NCBI GenBank assembly: GCA_963834365.1
Contig: CAWIBS010000039.1
Location: 124,001-188,000, forward strand
DNA from: CAWJAP01 sp963834365
Lineage (GTDB): Bacteria; Acidobacteriota; Vicinamibacteria; Vicinamibacterales; Vicinamibacteraceae
DNA: 64,000 bases
Direction: 5' to 3'
Made by a program: the position numbers and the translations under genes. Shown here one piece after another: positions 51,083 to 59,400 of the stretch. The notes under the pieces are model-generated. The model saw nothing but the letters and a program-made list of their open reading frames with translations. It ran no database searches and was not told the origin of the DNA. Positions within the stretch are counted from its first letter, which is position 1, and each line of letters starts with the position of its first letter.

Positions 51083-51211
51083 AGTGCTTGGTCCTTTCTG
51101 TCGAACCCCGATCTTCTCGGCCTGAAGTCTCTCGTTCGGCCAACCACCGGTCTCTCGGCACGATCGCGTGACAGACCCGATGACGAACCGACTGCAAGTG
51201 CTGTTCAGGGG

Positions 51212-51841
51212 CTACTTCGAATACAACTCGACGATGAGCTGTTCCTGCACGGGGAGATTGATCTGTTCGCGCGTCGGCACCGACGTCACGCGGCCGGCGC
51301 TCTTGTCGCCGTCGAGCTGCAGCCATTCCGGGACGCCGCGGCCCTTGACCTCCTCGACGGCGTGCTGGACGACGGCGCTCTTCAGGCTGGCCGGGCGAAC
51401 CTTCACCTCGTCGCCCGCGCGAACCGCGTAGGACGGAATGTCCACCTTCTTGTCGTTGACCAGGAAATGTCCGTGGCGCACGAGCTGACGGGCCTGCGGG
51501 CGCGAGGTCGCGAAGCCGAGCCGGTAGACGACGTTGTCGAGGCGCGTCTCGAGCGCCTGCAGCAGCATCACGCCGGTGACGCCGCGGTGGCGCGCCGCGG
51601 TCTCGAAGTAGCGGCGGAACTGGTTCTCGAGCACGCCGTAGATGCGCTTGACCTTCTGCTTTTCGCGCAGCTGCACGCCGTAGCCCACGAGCTTCGCCTT
51701 GCGCGACTTCCCGTGCTGCCCAGGCGGGAGATTGCGCTTCTCGATCGCGCACTTCTCCGTGTAGCACCGCTCGCCCTTGAGAAACAGCTTCATGCCTTCG
51801 CGGCGGCAAAGGCGGCAGACCGGACCGTTGTAACGTGCCAT
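51212..51841 (-). CDS. rpsD: 30S ribosomal protein S4 (zinc-binding form)
   Basis: 209 residues, MARYNGPVCRLCRREGMKLF. Four cysteines (VCRLC and ERCYTEKC) mark the zinc-binding form of S4. The S4 RNA-binding domain (LETRLDNVVYRLGFATSRPQ, QLVRHGHFLVNDKKVDIPSY) follows. S4 starts 16S rRNA assembly and in many bacteria represses its own operon. The 148-base gap upstream contains CGCTGA/TCAGCG inverted repeats, but I cannot call a specific regulatory structure. Confidence 0.97.
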   Translation of the reverse strand: MARYNGPVCRLCRREGMKLFLKGERCYTEKCAIEKRNLPPGQHGKSRKAKLVGYGVQLREKQKVKRIYGVLENQFRRYFETAARHRGVTGVMLLQALETRLDNVVYRLGFATSRPQARQLVRHGHFLVNDKKVDIPSYAVRAGDEVKVRPASLKSAVVQHAVEEVKGRGVPEWLQLDGDKSAGRVTSVPTREQINLPVQEQLIVELYSK

Positions 51842-51989
51842 TGAGTCTCGTCCTTCGAATACGGTTCGAAACGGGCGCCATGCGCCCCCGACAGGCTCCG
51901 TGACATGACAGACCAGGATGGAGGAGGTTCCTCGTCCCCTGGCGGTGCGCTGAGCCTGTTCAGCGCATCTTCGCGACCGCCCGGCCCGC

Positions 51990-52430
51990 CTACACGCGGC
52001 GACGCTTGGGCGGCCGGCAGCCGTTGTGCGGGATCGGCGTGATGTCGCGGATCGACTTGACGTCGATGCCAATCGTCTGCAGCGCCCGCACGGCCGATTC
52101 ACGACCGGCGCCCGGCCCCTTCACGCGCACCTCGAGCGACCGCATCCCGAAGCCCTGGGCTGCCTTGCCGGCATTGATGGCCGCCTGCGTCGCCGCAAAC
52201 GGCGTCCCCTTGCGCGAGCCCTTGAAGCCGATCGCGCCGGCGCTCGACCAGGAGACGACGTTTCCGTCCACGTCGGTGATCGTGATCACCGTGTTGTTGA
52301 ACGACGCCTGGATGTGCGCGTAGCCGTGATGGACGACGCGCTTCTCGCCGCGCTTCTTGAATGCCTTCTTGCGCGCCGGTTTCTTGCCACTGTCGGGTGT
52401 TGCGCCCTCGGTCTGTTCGGTCTTGGCCAT
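51990..52430 (-). CDS. rpsK: 30S ribosomal protein S11
   Basis: 146 residues with a 25-residue charged N-terminal extension (MAKTEQTEGATPDSGKKPAR) before the conserved core VVHHGYAHIQASFNNTVITI and GPGAGRESAVRALQ. It ends PHNGCRPPKRRRV, as in nearly all S11. It forms part of the 30S platform. It is located between rpsM and rpsD. Confidence 0.97.
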   Translation of the reverse strand: MAKTEQTEGATPDSGKKPARKKAFKKRGEKRVVHHGYAHIQASFNNTVITITDVDGNVVSWSSAGAIGFKGSRKGTPFAATQAAINAGKAAQGFGMRSLEVRVKGPGAGRESAVRALQTIGIDVKSIRDITPIPHNGCRPPKRRRV

Positions 52431-52440
52431 GGTTGCTTCA

Positions 52441-52532
52441 GAACTCGGAATTCGACTACGGGCTTCAGACTACAGGCCTTGCAATAATCCGCTCGGGTGG
52501 GCCGTAGCCTGCAGCCCGTAGCCTGTAGCCGA
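52441..52532. repeat. Opposed short-word arrays, GGCTACGG family, between rpsK and rpsM
   Basis: Left arm (52453-52479): GACTACGGGCTTCAGACTAC. Right arm (52501-52530): complementary GCCGTAGCCTGCAGCCCGTAG words. The arms pair imperfectly over about 25 bases. It occupies most of the 107-base gap. Confidence 0.75.
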
Positions 52533-52537
52533 TCCTT

Positions 52538-52912
52538 CTACACCGTCTTCTTCTTCGCCACAGCCCCGCGACGCGGGCCCTTCCGCGTGCGCGCGTTGGT
52601 CCGCGTCCGCTGCCCGCGCATCGGCAGGTTGCGGCGATGACGGAGGCCGCGATAGCAGCCGATCTCCATCAGGCGCTTGATGTTGAGCGAGATCTCCTTG
52701 CGAAGGTCGCCCTCGACGCCGCCGACCTCCTCGATGACGCGGCTGATCTTGCGCACGTCGTCTTCGGTCAGGTCCTTGACGCGCACGTCCGGACTGACCC
52801 CCGAGGCGGTCAGGATGTCGTTCGAGCGCTTCCGCCCGATCCCGTAGATGTAGGTCAGGCCAATCTCGACGCGCTTGGCGCGAGGCAAATCCACACCTGC
52901 AATGCGTGCCAT
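52538..52912 (-). CDS. rpsM: 30S ribosomal protein S13
   Basis: 124 residues, MARIAGVDLPRAKRVEIGLT, with conserved YIYGIGRKRSNDIL and the C-terminal GLRHRRNLPMRGQRTRTNAR that reaches the decoding centre. It is six bases downstream of rpmJ, as in the canonical alpha operon. Confidence 0.97.
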   Translation of the reverse strand: MARIAGVDLPRAKRVEIGLTYIYGIGRKRSNDILTASGVSPDVRVKDLTEDDVRKISRVIEEVGGVEGDLRKEISLNIKRLMEIGCYRGLRHRRNLPMRGQRTRTNARTRKGPRRGAVAKKKTV

Positions 52913-52918
52913 ACGTTG

Positions 52919-53032
52919 CTATCCCTGCCGCTGCTTGTGCTTGGCGTTGGTGCAGATGATCCGCACCACACCGCGGCGCCGAATCACCTTGCACTTGTCG
53001 CAAATCCGTTTGACCGATGCCCTGACCTTCAT
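52919..53032 (-). CDS. rpmJ: 50S ribosomal protein L36 (zinc-binding form)
   Basis: A 37-residue gene read directly from the bases: MKVRASVKRICDKCKVIRRR, then GVVRIICTNAKHKQRQG and TAG. Cysteines 11, 14 and 27 and His32 form the zinc site of the C+ type L36. The usual neighbours are infA upstream and rpsM downstream. Confidence 0.96.
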   Translation of the reverse strand: MKVRASVKRICDKCKVIRRRGVVRIICTNAKHKQRQG

Positions 53033-53100
53033 CGTCGTCCCTTTCGCCCGCGCGAAACTCCCATATTGCCACAAAAGCCCGGCTGTTGGCTAGGGAATGG

Positions 53101-53143
53101 GGGGCGGGAGCCTCCCGACAATCTCACGGAGGCTCCCGTCCCC
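53101..53143. repeat. GGGACGGGAGC-type palindrome between infA and rpmJ
   Basis: GGCGGGAGCCTCC (53103-53115) pairs with GGAGGCTCCCGTCC (53128-53141, one mismatch) around a 12-base loop, just past the infA stop. Its ends match those of the palindrome at the ctpA stop (TGAGGGGACGGGAGC on the minus strand in both). It interrupts the operon, so it is more likely a repeat or processing site than a full terminator. Confidence 0.7.
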
Positions 53144-53144
53144 C

Positions 53145-53351
53145 TCACAACTTCTCCACAATCGCCCCGCGCGTCAGGTCCCGCGTCGCCAGCCGCACCC
53201 GCACCCGGTCCCCAGGCAGGATGCGGATGAAGTTACGGTGCGGATCCGCATCCAGGTGCGCCGTCACGACGCCTCGTCCCTCGAGCCGAATCCGGTACAG
53301 CGCGCTCGGCAACTGGGCTTCCACCGTCCCCTCGACCTCGACCGGTGCCAC
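53145..53351 (-). CDS. infA: Translation initiation factor IF-1 (GTG start)
   Basis: A 68-residue OB-fold protein. The core EVEGTVEAQLPSALYRIRLE and RNFIRILPGDRVRVRLATRD plus the ending LTRGAIVEKL match IF-1. There is no ATG; the GTG at 53351 lies 14 bases after the map stop and gives (M)APVEVEGTV, a few residues shorter than the usual 72. IF-1 occupies the ribosomal A site during initiation. The residues VVTAHLDADPH replace the commoner VLAHISGKM, so this is a rather divergent member. Confidence 0.88.
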   Translation of the reverse strand: MAPVEVEGTVEAQLPSALYRIRLEGRGVVTAHLDADPHRNFIRILPGDRVRVRLATRDLTRGAIVEKL

Positions 53352-53365
53352 GGCACCCTCAAGCG

Positions 53366-54148
53366 TCAGCGCGGAGCGCCCGCCGGCGCCCGCTCCACCG
53401 CCGGCAACTCGGTCAGCACCCAGGGGCCATCGGTGGTCACGGCCACGGTGTGCTCGAAATGCGCCGACAGGCTGCCGTCCACGGTGACCGCCGTCCAGCC
53501 GTCGCTCAGCACCTTCACGGCGGCCCTCCCCATGTTCACCATCGGTTCGATGGCGAGCACCATGCCTTCCGCGAGCCGCGCGCCGCGTCCGGCCGGCCCG
53601 TAATTGGGCACCTGCGGCTCCTCGTGCAGCTGTGCCCCGATCCCGTGGCCGACGAACTCGCGCACGACCGAGAACCCGTGCGACTCGACGTGCTCCTGCA
53701 CCGCATGCCCGATGTCCGAAACCCGTCCGCCGATCCGGACCTGCGCAATGCCCCGCAGCAGCGACTCGCGCGTCACGTCGAGCAGCCGGCCGACCTCGGC
53801 GCCGACGGCGCCCACCGGAAAGGTCGCGGCGCAGTCCCCGTAGTAGCCATCCAGCTTCACGCCCATGTCGAGCGACAGGATGTCGCCCTCCACGAGCGCC
53901 CGCGCCGACGGGATGCCGTGAACGACCTCCTCGTTGACCGAGGCGCACACCGTCGCCGGGTAGCCGCGGTAGCCCTTGAACGCCGGCAGCGCCCCGGCGT
54001 CGCGGACCTGGCGCTCGGCTTCGCGATCGATCTCGGCGGTCGTCGCGCCCGGGACGACGAGGAGCCGCAACGACTCGAGCACTCGCGCGACGAGCTGGTT
54101 CGCCGCGCGCATCTTCTCGAGCTCGGCCGACGACTTGCACACAATCAC
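53366..54148 (-). CDS. map: Methionine aminopeptidase, type I
   Basis: 260 residues, MIVCKSSAELEKMRAANQLV. Metal ligands are visible in LSLDMGVKLDGYYGDCAATF (two Asp), GHGIGAQLHEEPQVP (His and Glu) and the C-terminal AHFEHTVAVT (Glu). It removes the initiator methionine from new proteins. Its ATG overlaps the adk stop as ATGA. No frame break. Confidence 0.97.
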   Translation of the reverse strand: MIVCKSSAELEKMRAANQLVARVLESLRLLVVPGATTAEIDREAERQVRDAGALPAFKGYRGYPATVCASVNEEVVHGIPSARALVEGDILSLDMGVKLDGYYGDCAATFPVGAVGAEVGRLLDVTRESLLRGIAQVRIGGRVSDIGHAVQEHVESHGFSVVREFVGHGIGAQLHEEPQVPNYGPAGRGARLAEGMVLAIEPMVNMGRAAVKVLSDGWTAVTVDGSLSAHFEHTVAVTTDGPWVLTELPAVERAPAGAPR

Positions 54149-54831
54149 GGGCGCACGTCCACCCTCTGATCACCTTTGCGGCCGACGGCCCGCGAAGTGT
54201 CGAGGGCGTCCCGAATCTGGGCGGTAACCGTCGACGGGGCGAGATTGCCGTTGATGCGGAAGAACGTGCGGCTCCCGCGGTAGTAGTCCACCAGCGGCTC
54301 GGTCTCGTCGTGGTAGATCTTCAGCCGCTTGCGCACGACCTCGTCCTCGTCGTCGATGCGGCTGACGAACGAGCCGCCGCACTTGGGGCACTTCTGACCG
54401 ACCTGCTGGCCCGGATCGGCATTGACGCCGCACGTGTCGCAGATGCGGCGTGACTGCAGCCGGCGCACGAGCTCCTCGAACGGCACCTCGATGAGCAGCA
54501 CCGTCAGCACGCCGCGGTCCTGGGAAATCTCGTCGAGCGCCCGCGCCTGCGGCACCGTCCGGGGAAAGCCGTCGAGAATCACGCCCGCCGCCGCATCGGG
54601 CCGGCGCAAACGCTCGGCGACGATCTGCACCATCGTCTCGTCGGGCACCAGGCGCCCGCTGGCCATCGTCGCCCGCACGAAGTCGCCGAGCGGGGTGCCG
54701 TGCGACACGTCGTCGCGCAGGATGTCGCCGGTCGCGATCTTCAACAGGCCATAGTCGCGCGCAAGCCAGGTTGACTGGGTCCCCTTCCCCGCCCCAGGCG
54801 GTCCGAGCATGACGACGGTCAATTGGCTCAT
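54145..54831 (-). CDS. adk: Adenylate kinase (zinc-lid form)
   Basis: 228 residues with P-loop GPPGAGKGTQ, the NMP-binding DGFPRTVPQA and a LID carrying CDTC and CPKC, a zinc-binding cluster. It interconverts ATP, ADP and AMP. A C-terminal tail (GRKGDQRVDVRP) extends slightly past the usual end. It lies between secY (19 bases) and map (4-base overlap). Confidence 0.97.
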   Translation of the reverse strand: MSQLTVVMLGPPGAGKGTQSTWLARDYGLLKIATGDILRDDVSHGTPLGDFVRATMASGRLVPDETMVQIVAERLRRPDAAAGVILDGFPRTVPQARALDEISQDRGVLTVLLIEVPFEELVRRLQSRRICDTCGVNADPGQQVGQKCPKCGGSFVSRIDDEDEVVRKRLKIYHDETEPLVDYYRGSRTFFRINGNLAPSTVTAQIRDALDTSRAVGRKGDQRVDVRP

Positions 54832-54850
54832 GGTCGCGCCAGGCGATCGC

Positions 54851-56251
54851 TCAGCCGCGGCGTCCGCGGATCCGCGTCTTCTTCATGAAGCTGTCGTAGT
54901 GCCGCATGATGAGCTGCGATTCGATCTGCTGCACCGTGTCCATCGCCACGCCGACGATGATGAGCAGCGACGTGCCCCCGAAGTAGAACGTCACGCCCAG
55001 CCCCTCGGTGATGAACCGGGGCGTGACCGCGTCGAGCTGCTCACCGATGAAGGGAATCGGCGCCACCTTCAGCCCGCTGAGCAGGAAGATCGGCAGCAGC
55101 GAGATGATGGCCAGGTAGGCCGCGCCCACCAGCGTGATCTTGCTCAGGATGGCGTCGATGTACTCGGCCGTCCGCTTGCCGGGCCGGATGCCAGGCACGA
55201 ACCCGCCGTACTTCCGCATGTTCTCCGCCACGTCGTCCGGGTTGAAGACGATCGACGTGTAGAAGTAGGCGAAGAACAGGATGCCGACGACGAACAGCAG
55301 GTTGTGGAGCGGCATGCCGTAGTTGGTCGCGTCGGCCGCCGATCGCCACCAGCTCTCGGGTCCGGCCGCCTGCGCGACGGCTCCGAGGCCGGTGCCGATG
55401 AACGCGAGGATGGACGAGGCGAAAATCACGGGAATGACGCCGCCCGTGTTGACCTTGAGCGGGATATGCGTGCTCGACCCGCCGTACATCCGCCGACCGA
55501 CCATGCGTTTGGCGTACTGCACGGTCACCCGCCGCTGTCCGCGTTCGATGAAGATCACGGCGGCGATGACCGCGACCATCATCGCCAGGAGGAACGCCAG
55601 GCGCAGCAGCCCGATCTGGTTCGTCCGCAGCTGATCGAGCGTCAACAGCACCGCCGACGGCAGGCCGACGATGATGCCCGCGAAAATGATCAGGGACATG
55701 CCGTTCCCGATGCCACGCTCGGTGATCTGCTCACCCAGCCACATCACGAAGCAGCTCCCCGTCGTCATCGTCACCATCGTCAGCAGGCGGAAGTCCCAGC
55801 CGCCGTTCTCGACGATCGGCAATCCCCCCACGACGTTGGTCTGGTACTCCAGCGTGTAGGCGAGGGCGAGCGACTGCACGATGCTCAGCACGATCGTGCC
55901 GTAACGCGTGTACTGGGTGATCTTGCGCCGGCCGAGCTCGCCTTCCTTCGACAGCCGCTCCAGATACGGCCAGACGACCGTGAGGAGCTGCAGGATGATC
56001 GAGGCGCTGATGTACGGCATGACGCCGAGCGCGAAGATCGTCGCGTTCGCCAGGTTGCCCCCGGAGAACATGTCGTAGAGGCCGAACATCGTCCCGCGCG
56101 CCTGTTCGGCGAAGAGCCTCAGCGCTTCGGTATTGACCCCGGGCGTGGGAATCTTCGATCCCAGGCGGTACACGGCCAGCAGGCCGAGCGTGAACAGGAC
56201 CCGCTTGCGGAGCTCCGGGACGGCGAAGATGTTCTTCAGACTGTCCAGCAT
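54851..56251 (-). CDS. secY: Preprotein translocase subunit SecY
   Basis: 466 residues with ten membrane segments. The start RVLFTLGLLAVYRLGSKIPT and plug region GLYDMFSGGNLANATIFALG are typical, as is the lumenal pattern GGSSTHIPLKVNTGGVIPVI. SecY is the channel of the Sec translocon. It occupies its standard place between rplO and adk. It ends in arginine-rich KKTRIRGRRG. Confidence 0.98.
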   Translation of the reverse strand: MLDSLKNIFAVPELRKRVLFTLGLLAVYRLGSKIPTPGVNTEALRLFAEQARGTMFGLYDMFSGGNLANATIFALGVMPYISASIILQLLTVVWPYLERLSKEGELGRRKITQYTRYGTIVLSIVQSLALAYTLEYQTNVVGGLPIVENGGWDFRLLTMVTMTTGSCFVMWLGEQITERGIGNGMSLIIFAGIIVGLPSAVLLTLDQLRTNQIGLLRLAFLLAMMVAVIAAVIFIERGQRRVTVQYAKRMVGRRMYGGSSTHIPLKVNTGGVIPVIFASSILAFIGTGLGAVAQAAGPESWWRSAADATNYGMPLHNLLFVVGILFFAYFYTSIVFNPDDVAENMRKYGGFVPGIRPGKRTAEYIDAILSKITLVGAAYLAIISLLPIFLLSGLKVAPIPFIGEQLDAVTPRFITEGLGVTFYFGGTSLLIIVGVAMDTVQQIESQLIMRHYDSFMKKTRIRGRRG

Positions 56252-56268
56252 GGGCTTGGTCGCCTGTG

Positions 56269-56727
56269 TTACTCGGCAGCCGCTCCGAGCGTCTCCGCCG
56301 TGCCGCCGGCCGCCTGAATCTTCTCCGCGGCCTTGCCGCTGAACCGGTCGGCGCGCACCGTCAGCGCCACACCGATCTCACCACGACCCAGCACCTTGAC
56401 CGGGAGCTGGCCACCGCGCAGGAGCCCGTGCTCGCGGAGCAGCTCCGGCGTGACGATGGTTCCGGCGGTGAAGACCGTGCCCAGCGTGTCGAGATTGATC
56501 ACCGCATACTCGGTCCGAAACGGGTTGTGGAACCCGCGCTTCGGCACGCGGCGATGCAGCGGCATCTGCCCGCCCTCGAAGCCGCGCTTGCTCTTCCAGC
56601 TCGATCGCGATTGCGCGCCCTTGTGGCCGCGGCCCGCGGTCTTGCCCAGACCCGACCCCTTGCCGCGCCCGACGCGCTTGGGAGACTGCTTCGCGCCCTT
56701 CGGAGGACGCAGGTTGTTGAGACTCAT
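56269..56727 (-). CDS. rplO: 50S ribosomal protein L15
   Basis: 152 residues: MSLNNLRPPKGAKQSPKRVG with the basic glycine-rich extension (GRGKGSGLGKTAGRGHKGAQ) that threads into 23S rRNA, and the core GFEGGQMPLHRRVPKRGFHN. Its ATG overlaps the rpmD stop as ATGA. Confidence 0.97.
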   Translation of the reverse strand: MSLNNLRPPKGAKQSPKRVGRGKGSGLGKTAGRGHKGAQSRSSWKSKRGFEGGQMPLHRRVPKRGFHNPFRTEYAVINLDTLGTVFTAGTIVTPELLREHGLLRGGQLPVKVLGRGEIGVALTVRADRFSGKAAEKIQAAGGTAETLGAAAE

Positions 56728-56921
56728 GGCTCCACGACCTCGACGATGTGCCGGACCTTGTGAATCATGCCGCGCATCGCCGGGTGGTCGATGACCTCCA
56801 CGGTGTGGCCGATGCGGCGCAGCCCGAGCCCGCGCACGACCTCGCCCTGCTTCTTGTTGTAGCCAATCACGCTCCGGACCTGCCGGATCCGGAGTTTGGC
56901 GCCCGTGTCGCTCTTCGCCAT
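56724..56921 (-). CDS. rpmD: 50S ribosomal protein L30
   Basis: 65 residues: MAKSDTGAKLRIRQVRSVIG, then NKKQGEVVRGLGLRRIGHTV, the L30 signature. The ATG at 56921 has AGAGGG about 8 bases upstream; a GTG two codons earlier is possible. L30 is absent from some phyla but sits here in its usual place between rpsE and rplO. Confidence 0.96.
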   Translation of the reverse strand: MAKSDTGAKLRIRQVRSVIGYNKKQGEVVRGLGLRRIGHTVEVIDHPAMRGMIHKVRHIVEVVEP

Positions 56922-56961
56922 GTTCACGCCCTCTGTTCAGGCTGCAGGCTTCCGCAACCCC

Positions 56962-57492
56962 CTACCTCTCGCTCTGGGACGTCCCGACGAGATCCTCGAG
57001 CTCCTTGCCGCGAACGCGCGCGACGAACGACGGGTCCTTCAGCGCGCGCAGCCCGGCAAAGGTCGCCCGCACGACGTTGTGAGGATTGTCCGACCCCAGC
57101 GACTTGGTCAGGACGTTCTGGATCCCGGCCGACTCGACGACGGCGCGAACCGCCCCGCCGGCGATGATGCCCGTGCCCGCAGGCGCCGGCTTGAGCAGGA
57201 CGCTGCCGGCGCCAAACCGCCCGACGATGGCGTGCGGCAGGGTCGTGCCGGCGAGCGGCACTTTCACGAGGGCCTTCTTCGCCGACTCGATCCCCTTCTT
57301 GATGGCCGAGGGCACTTCCTTCGCCTTGCCGACGCCGAAGCCAACATGGCCGTGGCCATCGCCGACGACGACGAGCGCGCTGAAGCTCAGGTTCTTGCCG
57401 CCCTTGACCACCTTGGTGACGCGGTTGATCGAGACGACCGTGTCCTTGAGCTCGAGCTCGGCGGGATCGATCTTCTGGTTGAAATCAAACAT
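56962..57492 (-). CDS. rpsE: 30S ribosomal protein S5
   Basis: 176 residues. DTVVSINRVTKVVKGGKNLS and the S5 C-terminal domain (PLAGTTLPHAIVGRFGAGSV, GGAVRAVVESAGIQNVLTKS) are clear. S5 takes part in mRNA entry and translational accuracy. A 209-base repeat-filled gap separates it from rplR. Confidence 0.97.
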   Translation of the reverse strand: MFDFNQKIDPAELELKDTVVSINRVTKVVKGGKNLSFSALVVVGDGHGHVGFGVGKAKEVPSAIKKGIESAKKALVKVPLAGTTLPHAIVGRFGAGSVLLKPAPAGTGIIAGGAVRAVVESAGIQNVLTKSLGSDNPHNVVRATFAGLRALKDPSFVARVRGKELEDLVGTSQSER

Positions 57493-57499
57493 ACAGTCA

Positions 57500-57700
57500 G
57501 CTTTCGGCTCTCGCCCTTCGGTGGTTGCGCTCTTCAGGTCGTCTTCAGTCTTCAGTCGTCGGTCGTCGGTCAGCGACAGGCTACGGGCTACGGGCTACGG
57601 GCTAGGGCTGCGGTCCTTGGTCTTTGGTCTTTGGTCTTCGGTCTTCGGTCTTCGGTCAGATCTTGTCAGATCTTTCCGTGGCCCGTGGCCCTTGTCCGTA
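57500..57700. repeat. Composite short-word arrays between rplR and rpsE
   Basis: Three successive arrays: CTTCAGTC/GTCGTCGGTC words (57531-57572), GGGCTACG about four times (57579-57605), and GGTCTTTG/GGTCTTCG about six times (57613-57658). The last 30 bases (CCGTGGCCCGTGGCC, GTCCGTAGC) are partly complementary to the GGGCTACG arm. Nothing else is found in this gap. Confidence 0.8.
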
Positions 57701-57701
57701 G

Positions 57702-58076
57702 CTAGAACTCCAGCCCCGCTTCACGTGCGGCCTCCGCGACCGCTTTCACGCGCCCGTGATAGAGGAAGCCGCCGCGGTCGAACACGACGCGCGTGATCCC
57801 CTTGGTCTTGAGCCGCTCGGCGACCGCCTTGCCGACCTCGCGCGCGCCGGAGATGTTGCCGCCCCTCGCGCCGCCCGCCAGCTGCGCCTTGAGCGACGGA
57901 TCGACACTCGACGCCGCCACGATCGTCCGCCCGGTCGCATCGTCGATGACCTGGGCGTAGATGTGCGACACGCTGCGGAACACTGCGAGCCTCGGACGCG
58001 CGTCGGTGCCCGAGATGCGCTTCCGGAGCCGCAGGCTGATGCGATACCGCCGATCCCGTTTCGTCTTGATCCGCAC
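57702..58076 (-). CDS. rplR: 50S ribosomal protein L18
   Basis: 124 residues from the GTG at 58076 (RIKTKRDRRYRISLRLRKRI), chosen because GAGGAC lies 7 bases upstream; an upstream start would add 13 atypical residues. Core RPRLAVFRSVSHIYAQVIDD and RVVFDRGGFLYHGRVKAVAE match L18, which binds 5S rRNA. Confidence 0.95.
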   Translation of the reverse strand: MRIKTKRDRRYRISLRLRKRISGTDARPRLAVFRSVSHIYAQVIDDATGRTIVAASSVDPSLKAQLAGGARGGNISGAREVGKAVAERLKTKGITRVVFDRGGFLYHGRVKAVAEAAREAGLEF

Positions 58077-58165
58077 GTGATGTCCTCGATCTCGTTGGGC
58101 GCGCGGCCACCGCACGCCGACCCGAGCGCTGCGACCGGACGCCCGCCCGGCCCTGCCGTTCTGCC

Positions 58166-58705
58166 CTACTTCGCGCCGGTCTTGCCAGCCTTCTTCTTCA
58201 GCACTTCACCCGCGTAGCGGACGCCCTTCTGCTTGTACGGGTCCGGCTTGCGCATCCGGCGCATGTCGGCGGCGACCTGACCTACGAGCTGACGATCGAT
58301 CCCCGTGACCGTCACATGCGTCTGCTTCTCGACCGCCACGTCGATGCCCGCCGGGATGTCGTAGATCACCGGGTGCGAGAAGCCGAGCGCGAACTGCACC
58401 TGCTTGCCCTTCACCTCGGCGCGATAGCCGACGCCGACGATGTCCAGCTCCTTCTTGAAGCCGTCGGTGACGCCGGTCACGGCGTTGGCGACGAGGCTGC
58501 GCGCGAGCCCGTGAAACTTGCCGAGCTCGGCATCGTCGCGCACGGTCTTCGCGAGCAGCTTGCCATCTTCCTGCGAGAACGCCACACCCGGAGGCAGCGC
58601 CTGGCGCAGCTTCCCCTTCGGGCCCTGCACCTCGACGGCGCCCTCGGAGATCTGGACCTTGACGCCACTCGGAATCGCGATCGGTTTCTTGCCAATTCGG
58701 GACAT
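58166..58705 (-). CDS. rplF: 50S ribosomal protein L6
   Basis: 179 residues: MSRIGKKPIAIPSGVKVQIS, two L6 repeats and the conserved ending RRMRKPDPYKQKGVRYAGEV. It sits near the factor-binding site of the 50S subunit. It ends with KKKAGKTGAK. Confidence 0.97.
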   Translation of the reverse strand: MSRIGKKPIAIPSGVKVQISEGAVEVQGPKGKLRQALPPGVAFSQEDGKLLAKTVRDDAELGKFHGLARSLVANAVTGVTDGFKKELDIVGVGYRAEVKGKQVQFALGFSHPVIYDIPAGIDVAVEKQTHVTVTGIDRQLVGQVAADMRRMRKPDPYKQKGVRYAGEVLKKKAGKTGAK

Positions 58706-58706
58706 G

Positions 58707-58736
58707 GCTCACAACTCACAACTGACAACCGGACTT
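58707..58736. repeat. Short ACAACTC/ACAACTG words before rplF
   Basis: CTCACAACTCACAACTGACAAC forms three 7-8-base words (given here in total as a 22-base stretch split: CTCACAACT, CACAACTG, ACAAC). It abuts a REPIN-like element. Confidence 0.45.
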
Positions 58737-58737
58737 C

Positions 58738-58818
58738 GGTAGGGCGGACCTTTAGGTCCGCCGTGCAACACTTCAGGTCCGCCGTCCACAACGCCGGGGC
58801 TGAAGCCCCGGCCTACCG
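58738..58818. repeat. REPIN-like double hairpin between rpsH and rplF
   Basis: Outer ends CGGTAGGGCGG and CCGGCCTACCG are inverted. Hairpins GGCGGACCTTTAGGTCCGCC and CCGGGGCTGAAGCCCCGG are both intact, with an extra half copy (TTCAGGTCCGCCG) between them. Confidence 0.88.
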
Positions 58819-58835
58819 TTGTCGTCTCCTGCTCT

Positions 58836-59255
58836 TCACCACACGTTGCAGAGCACCTCGCCGCCGACGCCCTGCTTGCGGGCCTCGCGGCCGGTCATCA
58901 CGCCACGCGACGTCGTCAGGATGCTGGTCCCCAGGCCGCCCAGCACCGTGGGCACGTCTTCACGGCCGAAGTAGACGCGTCGTCCGGGACGGCTGACACG
59001 CGCGATGCCGGTGATGACGCGCTCGCCGCGCGGCCCGTACTTCAGCATCAGCCGGATCGCCTTCTGGCCGCCGGTGGACGCGCCCGACGCTGTCTGCGTT
59101 GGATCCACGAGCTTGAAGCTCTGGATGTATCCCTCGTGCTCCAGGATGCGGGCGATCTCGAGCTTCAGCGTCGATGCCGGAACGTCCACGCGCGTGTGAT
59201 GCGCGATGGTCGCGTTCCGGATCCGCGTCAGCATGTCAGCAATCGGGTCGGTCAT
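58836..59255 (-). CDS. rpsH: 30S ribosomal protein S8
   Basis: 139 residues from the ATG at 59255 (MTDPIADMLTRIRNA), which has AGGA 7 bases upstream; an ATG two codons earlier would have its Shine-Dalgarno too close. The C-terminal GLGTSILTTSRGVMTGREAR is diagnostic. S8 is a central 16S rRNA binder and often a repressor of spc operons. Confidence 0.96.
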   Translation of the reverse strand: MTDPIADMLTRIRNATIAHHTRVDVPASTLKLEIARILEHEGYIQSFKLVDPTQTASGASTGGQKAIRLMLKYGPRGERVITGIARVSRPGRRVYFGREDVPTVLGGLGTSILTTSRGVMTGREARKQGVGGEVLCNVW

Positions 59256-59318
59256 ACTCATGTCCTGCAGAACGTCCACAGTCTCCCGGTCGGTTCGTGT
59301 CGGTCGCCCGGGATTCGT

Positions 59319-59379
59319 CGGTAGGCCGGGGCTTCAGCCCCGGCGTCGTGAGCGGCGGACCTGAAGGTCCGCCCTACCG
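59319..59379. repeat. REPIN-like double hairpin between rpsN and rpsH, reversed
   Basis: CGGTAGGCCGGGGCTTCAGC begins the left hairpin (GCCGGGGCTTCAGCCCCGGC) and GCGGACCTGAAGGTCCGC forms the right one, ending CCTACCG. The order of the two hairpins is opposite to the copies at 58.7 and 60.7 kb, so the element is inserted in the other orientation. Confidence 0.88.
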
Positions 59380-59400
59380 GCTCGGCTCTCCACGAGCCCC

